Shown piece by piece: positions 9,125 through 17,371 of a stretch of 64,000 bases of DNA (positions are counted from its first letter, which is position 1; every line of letters begins with the position of its first letter). The translations under genes and the position numbers were made by a program. Below the pieces are notes generated by a model. That model was not told where the DNA came from and did no database searches. It worked only from the letters and a program-made list of their open reading frames with translations. Origin of the DNA: an uncultured Bacteroidia bacterium (GTDB lineage: Bacteria > Bacteroidota > Bacteroidia > Bacteroidales > F082); the NCBI GenBank assembly GCA_902801465.1, contig CADCIH010000009.1:32314-96313 (forward strand), read 5' to 3'.

Positions 9125-9831
9125 TATTTGATCTCCGTGTTGAAGTCGATAAGGTCGGGGTTATTAATCTCAATATTTTCGATCACGCCATCTTTCAGGT
9201 GGATGATTTTATTGGTTCTCAATGCGATGCCTTTCTCATGGGTGACGATGACCATGGTGATGCCGCTTTGGTTGACCTCTCGGAGAATCTGCATCACCTC
9301 GGCCGAGGTCTTGCTGTCCAAAGCCCCCGTGGGCTCGTCGGCGAGGATGATCTTGGGCTGGGTCACCAGGGCACGGGCCATTGAGACACGTTGCTTCTGT
9401 CCGCCCGAAAGCTCGTTGGGATAGTGGTCGGCCCATTCCCTCAAGCCGAACCGCTCAAGATATTCCAAAGCCAGGTTGTTTCGTTTCTTGCGGCTCACGT
9501 TCTGATAATATAAAGGTAAAGCCACGTTCTCCATCGCCGTCTTGAAGGGGATGAGGTTGAACGACTGGAAGATGAAGCCGATGGTGCGGTTGCGCATGTC
9601 GGCGGCCTCGTTCTCGCTGAGGTCTTTCACCAGTTTTCCGTTGAGATAATAGTCGCCCGTGTCGTAGTTGTCCAAGATGCCCAAGATGTTGAGCAAAGTC
9701 GATTTGCCCGAACCTGACGCCCCCATGATGCTCACCATCTCACCCTCCTCAACATGGAGGTTGATGCCTTTCAAGACATGCAAGGGCTGAGCCCCAAAAT
9801 ACGTTTTATTAATGTTTTCTAACCGTATCAT
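9124..9831 (-). CDS. ABC transporter ATP-binding protein (MacB/LolD type)
   Basis: This 235-residue ATPase has Walker A 'GASGSGKST' (about 36-44), signature 'LSGGQKQR', Walker B 'IILADEPTGALD' and the H-loop 'VTHE'. It is the first gene of the efflux operon and powers the two MacB-type permeases. The promoter lies about 40 nt upstream and is overlapped on its downstream side by a palindrome, which suggests control by a dimeric repressor. No TetR, MarR or other repressor gene lies nearby, so that regulator would be encoded elsewhere. Confidence 0.95.
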   Translation of the reverse strand: MIRLENINKTYFGAQPLHVLKGINLHVEEGEMVSIMGASGSGKSTLLNILGILDNYDTGDYYLNGKLVKDLSENEAADMRNRTIGFIFQSFNLIPFKTAMENVALPLYYQNVSRKKRNNLALEYLERFGLREWADHYPNELSGGQKQRVSMARALVTQPKIILADEPTGALDSKTSAEVMQILREVNQSGITMVIVTHEKGIALRTNKIIHLKDGVIENIEINNPDLIDFNTEIK

Positions 9832-9845
9832 CCTTTGTTTATTTG

Positions 9846-9867
9846 GTGTATTAGTTTACTAACACAC
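9846..9867. promoter_or_regulatory. Palindromic candidate operator for the efflux operon
   Basis: The sequence reads GTGT-A-TTAGT-TT-ACTAA-C-ACAC, a 22-bp inverted repeat with one mismatched pair (A9850/C9863). It begins 3 nt downstream of the -7 element on the minus strand, so it covers the expected transcription start. The position and symmetry fit a repressor operator such as a TetR-type site. The regulator is not identified. Confidence 0.6.
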
Positions 9868-9869
9868 TG

Positions 9870-9899
9870 CAAAAGTAAAGATTTTTTGTTTTATGTCAA
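9870..9899 (-). promoter_or_regulatory. Promoter of the efflux operon
   Basis: On the minus strand TTGACA (9899-9894) and TACTTTTG (9877-9870) are present, with 19 nt between the TTG and the -7 box. This matches the Bacteroidota TTTG-N19-TAnnTTTG consensus and is the best promoter in the window. Confidence 0.75.
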
Positions 9900-9973
9900 G
9901 AAAAAAATGAAAAAAAATAAAGAAATCTATTAATGCATAACGAAATAAAGAGGAAAAAGTTACACTTAATACG

Positions 9974-9981
9974 TATTTTTG
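9974..9981 (+). promoter_or_regulatory. -7 element (TATTTTTG) for the TonB receptor gene
   Basis: TATTTTTG matches TAnnTTTG 28 nt upstream of the ATG at 10010. No clear -33 box. Confidence 0.5.
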
Positions 9982-10009
9982 CATCTTGAATCGTTGGAAA
10001 CGAGTTGAT

Positions 10010-12475
10010 ATGAAAAAATTTATTTTGTTTTTATGGTTGCTGTCGTTGTTTGTCCCCATGGCGATGGCACAGAGTCCCACAAAGAGCCATACCATCAGCG
10101 GCTATGTCACCGATGGGAAGAGCCAGGAGACCCTGTTGGGAGCCTCGGTGTATGATGCCGCCACCATGAAAGGTTCCGTGACCAACAACTTCGGGTATTA
10201 CACCTTAAAGTTGCCTGAGGGACAGGTTGATTTCAGGGCCTCGTTTGTGGGTTATGATCCTTTCCAAGCCCGTTTTGATTTGAAAAACGACACGGTGATC
10301 AACATCTTTTTGGCACAGTCGAATCAGCTAAACGAGGTGACGGTGACCGCTCGTGCCATCGAGAGCAACGTGAAAGGCACACAAATGAGCACCATCGAAC
10401 TCCCCGTGATGCAACTGAAGAAAGTGCCGGCCTTGTTCGGTGAGACCGATGTGATCAAGGCCTTGCAGCTGCTTCCTGGGGTCCAGTCAGGCACCGAAGG
10501 CTCAGCGGGAATGTACGTCCGTGGTGGCGGTCCCGACGAAAACCTCATTCTCCTCGATGGTGTGCCGCTCTACAACGTGAACCACGCGGCAGGCTTCTTC
10601 TCGGCCTTCAATGCCGACGCCATCAAAAACGTCACCTTATATAAAGGCAACTTCCCCGCACGATTTGGAGGTCGCCTCTCGTCAGTGGTTGATGTGCGCA
10701 TGAAGGACGGCGACATGTATGAATACCACGGCAACCTCAGCTTGGGTTTGATCGCTTCCAAAATCAACGTGGAAGGCCCCATCATCAAAGGCAAGACTTC
10801 GTTTAACCTCTCGTTCCGACGCACATACTACGACGTGTTCACCGCTCCGCTGGCCGATTACATCGTCAAAATGAATAGCGAAAACAAAAAAAATTCGGGG
10901 TGGGGTGGCTATTATTTCTATGACCTCAACCTGAAACTCAACCATAAGTTTTCCGACAAAGACCGGTTGTTCCTCAGCATTTATTCAGGCGACGACAAGG
11001 TGTATGCGCGGATCAAACTCGGTTACGATTATTCCAGCTCCTATTATGGAACAAATACCAGCTCAGAGCGCTTCAACCTCGATTGGAAGTGGGGTAACCG
11101 GGTGGCCGCCTTACGTTGGAACCACGTCATCCAACCTAACCTCTTCATGAATGTCACAGGAGCCTATACCCAGTACCGGCATTTCATGGGAGCGGAAATC
11201 CGTGATGAGAGCAGCTTTGTGAACCAAGACCAAAACAGCAGTTATTCCGAGAGTGTCGACTTGGGCTTGCATTCGGGCATCTATGACTACAGTGCCAGAG
11301 CCGACTTCGATTACAAGCCTCACGACAACCACGACATGAAGTTCGGCCTGAACCTCACCCACCACACCTATAAACCCACTACCACGGCCTACCATATCAA
11401 GTTGGTTGAAGACAACCAGACGGGATTTGCTTTCGACACGGTGACCAGCGATGCCAGCGTGAGAGCGTTGGAGACCGACCTTTACGTGGAAGACAACTGG
11501 GATATCAGCAACTACTTTAAACTTAATGCTGGGCTGCATTATTCCACGTTCAGCGTTGACAAGAAAACCTATCACAGCCTTCAACCCCGCTTAAGCATGA
11601 GGGCTTTGGTGACCGATGAGTTCTCACTCAAGGCGGGTTATGCCTATATGAGCCAATACATCCACCTGCTCTCGAGCAACGCCATCAGCCTTCCCACCGA
11701 CCTCTGGGTGCCTGTCACGGGCGACATCGTACCCATGAACGCCCACCAAGTGGCCGTGGGCGCTTTTTATGACTGGAAGGGCTTTGAATTCTCGGTGGAA
11801 GGTTACTACAAGAAGATGAACAACGTGTTGGAATATAAGGACGGAGCCTCGTTTTTCTCGTTGGATCAGACCGGATGGGACGACAAGGTGGTGATGGGTG
11901 ATGGCTGGGCATACGGCATCGAGCTGTTCGCCCAAAAACAGGTGGGCAAATTCACCGGCTGGGTGGGCTACACCTGGGCGCATACCAACCGCCTCTTCAA
12001 CCGTGAAGGACAGGAACTGAACTTTGGACAGGTGTTTCCCGCCAAATATGACCGCCGTCACGACCTGAACATCGTGCTGATGTATGAGTTCAACGACCGT
12101 ATCGACGTGGGTGCCACCTGGGTGTATAGCACGGGCAACTGCGCCACACTGTCGTATCAAGATTACAACGGACTGGGTGTCGGTTACAACGATTATCCCA
12201 CCATAGGTTACATCGAGAGCCGCAACAACTATCGTTACAATAGCTACCAACGCCTCGACTTGGTGGCCAACTTCCACAAGCAAAAAAAGTATTGTGAACG
12301 GATCTTCAGCATCAGCGTCTACAACGCCTTGTGCCATAACAACCCCTTTGTGGTCGTTCCGTGGTCAGAGTACGAATACAATCCTTATCTTAATGAGTAT
12401 GTCGACCGCAAAACGCTCCAACAAGTGTGTATTTTCCCAATCATCCCTACGTTGACCTGGCAATATAAATTTTAA
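10010..12475 (+). CDS. TonB-dependent receptor with carboxypeptidase-like N-domain
   Basis: I start this 821-residue protein at the ATG at 10010. The frame is open to a TTG at 9986, but that lies only a few bases past the -7 box and before the signal peptide. Domains are a signal peptide (about 1-20, ending AMAQ), a CarboxypepD_reg-like domain (about 28-110), a TonB plug (about 120-235, with 'LLPGVQSGTEGSAGMYVRGG') and an outer-membrane beta-barrel ending in the aromatic 'LTWQYKF'. It imports a substrate with TonB energy. The downstream DUF4249 lipoprotein is its usual partner in Bacteroidota, although six hairpin repeats separate the two genes. Substrate unknown. Confidence 0.93.
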   Translation: MKKFILFLWLLSLFVPMAMAQSPTKSHTISGYVTDGKSQETLLGASVYDAATMKGSVTNNFGYYTLKLPEGQVDFRASFVGYDPFQARFDLKNDTVINIFLAQSNQLNEVTVTARAIESNVKGTQMSTIELPVMQLKKVPALFGETDVIKALQLLPGVQSGTEGSAGMYVRGGGPDENLILLDGVPLYNVNHAAGFFSAFNADAIKNVTLYKGNFPARFGGRLSSVVDVRMKDGDMYEYHGNLSLGLIASKINVEGPIIKGKTSFNLSFRRTYYDVFTAPLADYIVKMNSENKKNSGWGGYYFYDLNLKLNHKFSDKDRLFLSIYSGDDKVYARIKLGYDYSSSYYGTNTSSERFNLDWKWGNRVAALRWNHVIQPNLFMNVTGAYTQYRHFMGAEIRDESSFVNQDQNSSYSESVDLGLHSGIYDYSARADFDYKPHDNHDMKFGLNLTHHTYKPTTTAYHIKLVEDNQTGFAFDTVTSDASVRALETDLYVEDNWDISNYFKLNAGLHYSTFSVDKKTYHSLQPRLSMRALVTDEFSLKAGYAYMSQYIHLLSSNAISLPTDLWVPVTGDIVPMNAHQVAVGAFYDWKGFEFSVEGYYKKMNNVLEYKDGASFFSLDQTGWDDKVVMGDGWAYGIELFAQKQVGKFTGWVGYTWAHTNRLFNREGQELNFGQVFPAKYDRRHDLNIVLMYEFNDRIDVGATWVYSTGNCATLSYQDYNGLGVGYNDYPTIGYIESRNNYRYNSYQRLDLVANFHKQKKYCERIFSISVYNALCHNNPFVVVPWSEYEYNPYLNEYVDRKTLQQVCIFPIIPTLTWQYKF

Positions 12476-12772
12476 CCGCACCCCATCGGGGTGCCATATC
12501 GGTAAAAACAGAATAACCCCCATAACCCACCGCACCCCATCGGGGTGCCATATCGGAAAAAAAGAATAACCCCATAACCCACCGCACCCCATCGGGGTGC
12601 CACATCGGTAAAAAAAGAACAACCCCATAACCCACCGCACCCCATCGGGGTGCCATATCGGTAGAAACAGAATAACCCCATAACCCACCGCACCCCATCG
12701 GGGTGCCACATCGGTAAAAAACAGAACAACCCAATAACCCACCGCACCCCATCGGGGTGCCATATCGGTAGA
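12476..12772. repeat. Six-copy array of hairpin repeats (52-54 bp period)
   Basis: Units start at 12476, 12530, 12582, 12635, 12688 and 12742. The last is partial. Each contains the perfect hairpin GCACCCC-ATC-GGGGTGC, then CATATCGGTA or CACATCGGTA, then an A-rich and CCCATAACCCA linker. The array starts one base after the TonB receptor stop codon and ends 4 nt before the start codon of the DUF4249 gene. It therefore fills the whole gap and would be transcribed as six stem-loops. Open frames across it are only the repeat translated. Confidence 0.95.
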
Positions 12773-12776
12773 AAAA

Positions 12777-13775
12777 ATGAAAAAAATTGAATTAATTGTT
12801 TTATTAATAGCGTCAACCGTTTTGATTTGCCATTTAGCATCTTGTACCAAGGAGGTTGATTTCACGGGTGAACAATCCAATCCTTTTCTGGTCGTCAACG
12901 GTTTGCAACAGGCCGGACAACCGGCAAGCCTCCGTGTGGAAAAGAGCGTTTTTTTCCTTGATGACCAACCCGATCGCCGAGTGAAAGATGTTGAAGTCGA
13001 CCTTTATGTAAACGGTATCTTCAAAGAAAGCCTTCAAGTGCGTGATTCGTCGATAATGGAGCAATATTACATTTGGACCGAAGAAGGTGAGATCTTGAAG
13101 GAGCGCCTTAGATACGCCTTCAACTATTGTGAAGGCCAGTATGTGATTTGCGACGGTGACCAGCTGCGTTTCGAGGTGCGTTCGAGCGAGTTCGATAACG
13201 CCACCGCCGAAGTTACCGTGCCCCAATCTCCCCAAGTAATCAGCTTCGACACGGTACGGACGGAAGTCCCACCTGATGATTACGAAGTGAAACTTCGTTT
13301 TGCCTTGCAACTTAACGATCCTGCGGGTAATAATTACTATAATCTGTATCCAAAAGACGCATTGTCGAGCTTTACTTCATCCGACCCCGTGTTTACCGAC
13401 CTGACAGCCGTTGACGATATCGAGAATCTCTTCGGTGAAAATGAATATTACGGCAGGGGACAATACAACTTGTTCACCGACAAGTTTTTTGACGGATCGG
13501 AATACACGCTGACGATGGAAACCTACTGGTATCTAGGGGAGGAGTATGTGTATTATCAAGAGCCTTTTACTTTGGAGGTCACCTGCATGGACTCCAATTT
13601 TTACCAATATTTCAAATCTTACCGGGCGTATTCAAACAACGATCCGGAAAGCTTGATAGGCATGTTTACCGAGCCTGTGCAAGTGTATTCCAATGTGAAA
13701 AACGCTGTTGGTGTAGTAGCTGCACAAAGCCAGCCGGTAGTGGTGTCGGTCGATTTAAGCCAAAACGGGATGTGA
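12777..13775 (+). CDS. DUF4249 family lipoprotein
   Basis: This 332-residue protein has a lipoprotein signal peptide with lipobox 'LASC' (Cys23). It then has the family opening 'NPFLVVNGLQQAGQPASLRVEKS' and a beta-rich body. DUF4249 proteins are regularly encoded directly after TonB receptors with a carboxypeptidase-like domain and are thought to be surface-exposed partners in substrate capture. That role is inferred here from position. The start lies directly after the hairpin array, so translation initiation would occur beside stable stem-loops. Confidence 0.88.
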   Translation: MKKIELIVLLIASTVLICHLASCTKEVDFTGEQSNPFLVVNGLQQAGQPASLRVEKSVFFLDDQPDRRVKDVEVDLYVNGIFKESLQVRDSSIMEQYYIWTEEGEILKERLRYAFNYCEGQYVICDGDQLRFEVRSSEFDNATAEVTVPQSPQVISFDTVRTEVPPDDYEVKLRFALQLNDPAGNNYYNLYPKDALSSFTSSDPVFTDLTAVDDIENLFGENEYYGRGQYNLFTDKFFDGSEYTLTMETYWYLGEEYVYYQEPFTLEVTCMDSNFYQYFKSYRAYSNNDPESLIGMFTEPVQVYSNVKNAVGVVAAQSQPVVVSVDLSQNGM

Positions 13776-13793
13776 GACTTTGAGAAAAAACAT

Positions 13794-13827
13794 TAACTTT
13801 GCCCAAAATTCAAATCTAGCAAAGTTA
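13794..13827. promoter_or_regulatory. -7 element within a 9-bp inverted repeat, upstream of the S46 peptidase
   Basis: TAACTTTG (13794-13801) matches TAnnTTTG. The 9 bases TAACTTTGC (13794-13802) recur exactly inverted as GCAAAGTTA (13819-13827), 2 nt before the ATG at 13830. The symmetric pair could be an operator or a chance second -7 box facing left. Confidence 0.45.
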
Positions 13828-13829
13828 TC

Positions 13830-15962
13830 ATGAAACGACTTCTTCTATCATTGGCCATCCTGTTGACCTCAGCGATGGCTTTCGCCGGCGAGGGCATGTG
13901 GATCCCGATGCTCCTCCAGTACAACGAAAAAGAAATGCAAGAGATGGGTATGCGCATCACTGCCGACGACATCTACAGCATCAACCACAGCAGCCTGAAA
14001 GACGCCATCGTGCTCTTCGGCGGTGGCTGCACAGGCGAGATCGTCAGCGACTACGGGCTGCTGCTCACCAACCACCACTGCGGCTACGACTGGATTCAAA
14101 AACACAGCTCGGTGGAGCACGACTACCTCACCGATGGTTTCTGGGCCATGGACCGCTCGCAGGAGCTGCCTTGTCCTGGGTTGACGGTTACCATCCTCCG
14201 CGAGATGCGCGATGTGACCGACCAGGTGCTGTATCATGTCACAGAGGAGATGACGGAAGAGAAACGGCAGGCCACCATCGACCAAGCCATCAAGGACATC
14301 ATCGCCGAGGTGGAGAAGACCACCAATTATAAGGTAAGCATAAAACCCTTCTTCCTGGGTAACGAATACTACCTGCTGCTCAACGAGGTATTCCGTGATG
14401 TGCGTCTGGTAGGCTGTCCCCCCAGCAACATCGGCAAGTTTGGCGGCGACACCGACAACTGGGTGTGGCCCCGTCATACAGGCGACTTCAGCGTGTTCCG
14501 CGTGTATGCCGACAAGGATGGACATCCTGCCAACTACAGTGCCGACAACGTGCCTTACAAACCCGCCCAGCACCTGCAGATCTCGCTGAAGGGCGCCGAC
14601 GAGGGCGACTTCGCCTTTGTGTTCGGATACCCCGCCCGCACCAGCGAATACCTGCCTGCCGTAGCCGTCGATCAGGAAGCCAATGTCATCGACCCCATCG
14701 CCGTTGACCTCCGTGGCAAGATACTTGACGTCTATAACACCTATCAAGAAAAAGACCGCAAGGTGCGCATCCAATATGCCTCCAAACACGCTGGACTCGG
14801 CAACGGTTGGAAGAAATGGATGGGTGTCACCGAAGGCATCAACCATTTCCACGGCGTGGAGAAAAAACGCTTCTACGAAGAGTCGTTCCAAGAATGGTGC
14901 CTGGCCAGCCGCCAACGCTATCTGTATATTAATCTTTTGAAGGATTTCGAACAGAAATACAAGGAACTGGAGCCTTATCGCGTGGCCTACACTTACTTGA
15001 GCAATGCCGGCCTGAATATCGAGATTATCGATTTTGCAGGTAAATTCAACAAACTCTCAGAAGTCACCTCCGACACGCCTCAGGAAGAAGTCGATAAGAT
15101 GCTCGCCTCGCTTCGCAAAGCCTCGGAGACCTTCTTCAAGGACTATTATCAACCCATCGACGAGGAAGTGGCACGCACCATGCTTGCCGAATATCTCAAC
15201 AACCAACCCGCCGACTTCCGCCCTGGTTTCTTGAACGACATTAAGGATGTGGATGATTACGTGAAGACGCTTTTCAGCAAGTCGATGTTTGCTGATGAAG
15301 AAAAAGTCAACAATTTTATTGATAATTTTAAACCTAGCAAAGCGAAGAAGCTCCAAAAGGATCCCGCATTAATCGCTTACCAAAGCCTGATTAATTTCTA
15401 TAGCGAGGAAGTCAACCCGAAGATGAGCGCCATTAATAATGATTTGGCCCGTCTGCAGCGTCTTTACATGAAAGGCCAGATGCTGATGGAACCCGAGAAG
15501 CGTTTCTCGCCCGATGCCAACTTCACCCTGCGTGTCACCTACGGCAAGGTGGAGGGTTTCAAGCCGCAGGATGGCAAGAACTTCCGTCACTTCACCACTT
15601 TGGAAGGCATCATGGAGAAGGAGAACCCCGACATCTACGACTATGTGGTGGAGCCCAAGCTGAAGGAGCTTTATAACAACAAGGACTATGGGCGTTATGC
15701 CGACAAGGACGGCACCATGCACGTGGCTTTCACCGCAAGTGTACATACCACGGGAGGCAACTCAGGCAGTCCCATCCTGAACGCCGACGGCCAGCTGTTG
15801 GGCCTCAACTTCGACCGTTGCTGGGAAGGCACCATGAGCGATTTGGTGTATGACCCCGACATCTGCCGCAACATCTCGGTGGACATCCGTTATGTGTTGT
15901 TCATCATCGACAAGTTCGCCGGTGCAAAGAATCTCATTGCTGAGATGGACATAGTGGAATAA
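13830..15962 (+). CDS. S46 family dipeptidyl-peptidase, DPP11-like
   Basis: This 710-residue protein has a signal peptide (about 1-19) followed by the S46 chymotrypsin-like double barrel. The catalytic His lies in 'NHHCGY' (His82/83), the Asp region in 'GGDTDNWVWPRHTGDF', and the catalytic Ser is Ser645 in 'TGGNSGSP'. Eighteen residues after the Ser is an Arg (Arg663 in 'GLNFDRCWEG'). In the Porphyromonas enzymes this position is Arg in DPP11, which prefers Asp/Glu at P1, and Gly in DPP7, which prefers hydrophobic residues. I infer acidic-residue specificity. These periplasmic enzymes release dipeptides for uptake as nutrients. Confidence 0.95.
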   Translation: MKRLLLSLAILLTSAMAFAGEGMWIPMLLQYNEKEMQEMGMRITADDIYSINHSSLKDAIVLFGGGCTGEIVSDYGLLLTNHHCGYDWIQKHSSVEHDYLTDGFWAMDRSQELPCPGLTVTILREMRDVTDQVLYHVTEEMTEEKRQATIDQAIKDIIAEVEKTTNYKVSIKPFFLGNEYYLLLNEVFRDVRLVGCPPSNIGKFGGDTDNWVWPRHTGDFSVFRVYADKDGHPANYSADNVPYKPAQHLQISLKGADEGDFAFVFGYPARTSEYLPAVAVDQEANVIDPIAVDLRGKILDVYNTYQEKDRKVRIQYASKHAGLGNGWKKWMGVTEGINHFHGVEKKRFYEESFQEWCLASRQRYLYINLLKDFEQKYKELEPYRVAYTYLSNAGLNIEIIDFAGKFNKLSEVTSDTPQEEVDKMLASLRKASETFFKDYYQPIDEEVARTMLAEYLNNQPADFRPGFLNDIKDVDDYVKTLFSKSMFADEEKVNNFIDNFKPSKAKKLQKDPALIAYQSLINFYSEEVNPKMSAINNDLARLQRLYMKGQMLMEPEKRFSPDANFTLRVTYGKVEGFKPQDGKNFRHFTTLEGIMEKENPDIYDYVVEPKLKELYNNKDYGRYADKDGTMHVAFTASVHTTGGNSGSPILNADGQLLGLNFDRCWEGTMSDLVYDPDICRNISVDIRYVLFIIDKFAGAKNLIAEMDIVE

Positions 15963-15965
15963 GTC

Positions 15966-16448
15966 ATGAGCCAGTTCACCATACGTCCCACAAAACCTGA
16001 AGAAACAGGTCTTGTCCTTGACTTCATCAAGAAACTCGCTGTTTACGAGAAATGCGCCGATGAAGTCGTAGCTGACGAAGCCACGTTATACAACTCATTA
16101 TTTGTCGAGCGTTCCGCCGAGGTGGTCTTTGCCGAGGAGGACGGCGTGGTTATAGGTTTCGCTTTGTTTTTCCACAATTTCTCGACATTTGTCGGTCGCA
16201 AGGGTCTGTATCTGGAGGATCTGTTCATCCTTCCTGAAAAGCGCGGCAGGGGCTATGGCAAGGCTTTGTTGAAATACCTCGCCAAGCTCGCCGTGGAGCG
16301 CAACTGCGGCCGTATGGAATGGATATGCCTCGACTGGAACAAGCCTGCTTTGGCTGTTTATCGCAGCATCGGGGCTATCCCCATGGACGAGTGGACCGTT
16401 CAACGATTGGATGAGAATGCACTAAAGGCTTTCGCTGCAGAGAATTAA
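15966..16448 (+). CDS. GNAT family N-acetyltransferase
   Basis: This 160-residue protein has a GNAT fold: the beta4 core 'LYLEDLFILPEKRGRGYGKALL' contains the acetyl-CoA pyrophosphate-binding R/Q-x-x-G-x-G/A-type loop (RGRGYG), and 'LDWNKPALAVYRSIGA' is the C-terminal substrate-side motif. This subgroup resembles spermidine/spermine or diamine acetyltransferases, but the acceptor cannot be assigned from sequence. It starts 3 nt after the S46 stop, so it is probably cotranscribed. Confidence 0.9.
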   Translation: MSQFTIRPTKPEETGLVLDFIKKLAVYEKCADEVVADEATLYNSLFVERSAEVVFAEEDGVVIGFALFFHNFSTFVGRKGLYLEDLFILPEKRGRGYGKALLKYLAKLAVERNCGRMEWICLDWNKPALAVYRSIGAIPMDEWTVQRLDENALKAFAAEN

Positions 16449-16469
16449 TCAACCCAGCCGGGCGCCAAT

Positions 16470-16676
16470 TTATTTCTTGATTCTTTTGGCCAATCCCATA
16501 GCTCCGACGGGACAGACCAGTCGGCAGAGGTGGCATCCGACACATTTGCTGCCGGAGACGTAGCAACGTCCGCATCCGATGCAAAGGTCACGGTCGACAG
16601 AGGGGAAGACCATGGTCTCGCGGTCGAGGTCGGAGGGGCGCACGAATGCGGGCAACAGTTTTTTCTTCAGGGAAGA
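16470..16676 (-). pseudogene. Decayed C-terminal remnant of preA-like dihydropyrimidine dehydrogenase
   Basis: The minus-strand frame reads 'LLPAFVRPSDLDRE', then 'VDRDLCIGCGRCYVS', then 'CVGCHLCRLVCPVGAMGLAKR'. This is the C-terminal 8Fe-8S region of the NAD-dependent dihydropyrimidine dehydrogenase subunit PreA, as I recognise it. Everything upstream is missing. Between the two Cys motifs about 25 residues that normally include the fourth Cys of the first cluster are also missing, leaving seven Cys instead of eight. The frame upstream of 16676 is low-complexity and overlaps the promoter and start of the flavodoxin gene. An alternative is a tiny ferredoxin starting at an internal Met (47 residues), but the odd Cys count argues against it. 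Confidence 0.6.
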
Positions 16677-16699
16677 AACTGATATATCGAGATTATCCT

Positions 16700-16707
16700 T
16701 ATTTTTG
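16700..16707 (+). promoter_or_regulatory. -7 element (TATTTTTG) for the exported flavodoxin gene
   Basis: Exact TAnnTTTG match, 46 nt before the ATG at 16754. Confidence 0.5.
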
Positions 16708-16753
16708 CAAAAATGGTAATAATCGCTTGTCAAAACTAAAAAAAGAATAAAAA

Positions 16754-17356
16754 ATGAAAAGATTAACTTTATTGCTGGCTTTTGTCGCCATGGTTGGAAT
16801 TGTCTCGGCCCAGGATTGCTGTGGGACGAAAAAGAGTTGCTGTGGCGCGACGAAATGCCAAGATTCAAAACAAACTCAAGCTATGAAGACTTTAGTGAGC
16901 TATTTTTCAGCTTCGGGCGTGACCCGTGGAGCCGCCAAGGAGTTGGCAGGCATCATCGGTGCCGACCTTTATGAAATCACCCCGGAGAAGATTTACACTG
17001 ATGCCGATCTCGACTGGCGTGACAAGAACTCACGTTCCAGCGTTGAGATGCAAGACAAGAGCTCGCGTCCGGCCCTCAAAGACGGAGGTAAGGTCGATCT
17101 GAGCAAGTACGACGTGGTGTATGTGGGATTCCCCATTTGGTGGTACACCGCCCCGACCATCATCAACACCTTTATTGAGGCCAACGATTTCACGGGCAAG
17201 ACCATCGTACCTTTTGCCACCTCGGGTGGAAGCACCATCAAGAAAGCCTGCGAAGACCTGCAAGCCGCCTATCCCAAGTACAAGTTCGGTGAAGGCAAGT
17301 TGCTCAACAAGATCAACAGGGCTGAAGTTGAGAAGTGGGCGGGTGCCGTCAAGTAA
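16754..17356 (+). CDS. Flavodoxin with signal peptide and Cys-rich linker
   Basis: In this 200-residue protein, residues 45-200 are a flavodoxin of the short-chain Flavodoxin_4 type: FMN-phosphate loop '[12 protein letters not shown]', '[15 protein letters not shown]' and 'PFATSGGS'. Residues 1-19 look like a signal peptide ('[15 protein letters not shown]') and 20-43 contain '[15 protein letters not shown]', five Cys in fifteen residues. Flavodoxins are normally cytoplasmic. A Met at 44 is an alternative start giving a normal soluble flavodoxin, but the ATG at 16754 has the better-placed promoter and a full signal sequence. The Cys cluster may bind metal or be oxidised. Function is inferred as quinone or thiol reduction, not established. 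Confidence 0.85.
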   Translation: MKRLTLLLAFVAMVGIVSAQDCCGTKKSCCGATKCQDSKQTQAMKTLVSYFSASGVTRGAAKELAGIIGADLYEITPEKIYTDADLDWRDKNSRSSVEMQDKSSRPALKDGGKVDLSKYDVVYVGFPIWWYTAPTIINTFIEANDFTGKTIVPFATSGGSTIKKACEDLQAAYPKYKFGEGKLLNKINRAEVEKWAGAVK

Positions 17357-17371
17357 GCGAGGACGGCGAAA

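Noticed and set aside
12365-12898. Minus-strand open frames of 177, 122 and 101 codons with repeated WHPDGVRW
   Set aside because: They are only the translated hairpin array plus the antisense of flanking genes. Three overlapping frames are open because the repeat period lacks stops.
13869-14915. 348-codon minus-strand frame
   Set aside because: It is antisense to the S46 peptidase, whose catalytic motifs are intact on the plus strand.
16470-16868. 132-residue minus-strand ferredoxin-like gene
   Set aside because: The first half is low-complexity sequence overlapping the flavodoxin promoter and start. Only the preA-like tail is real and it lacks a required Cys.
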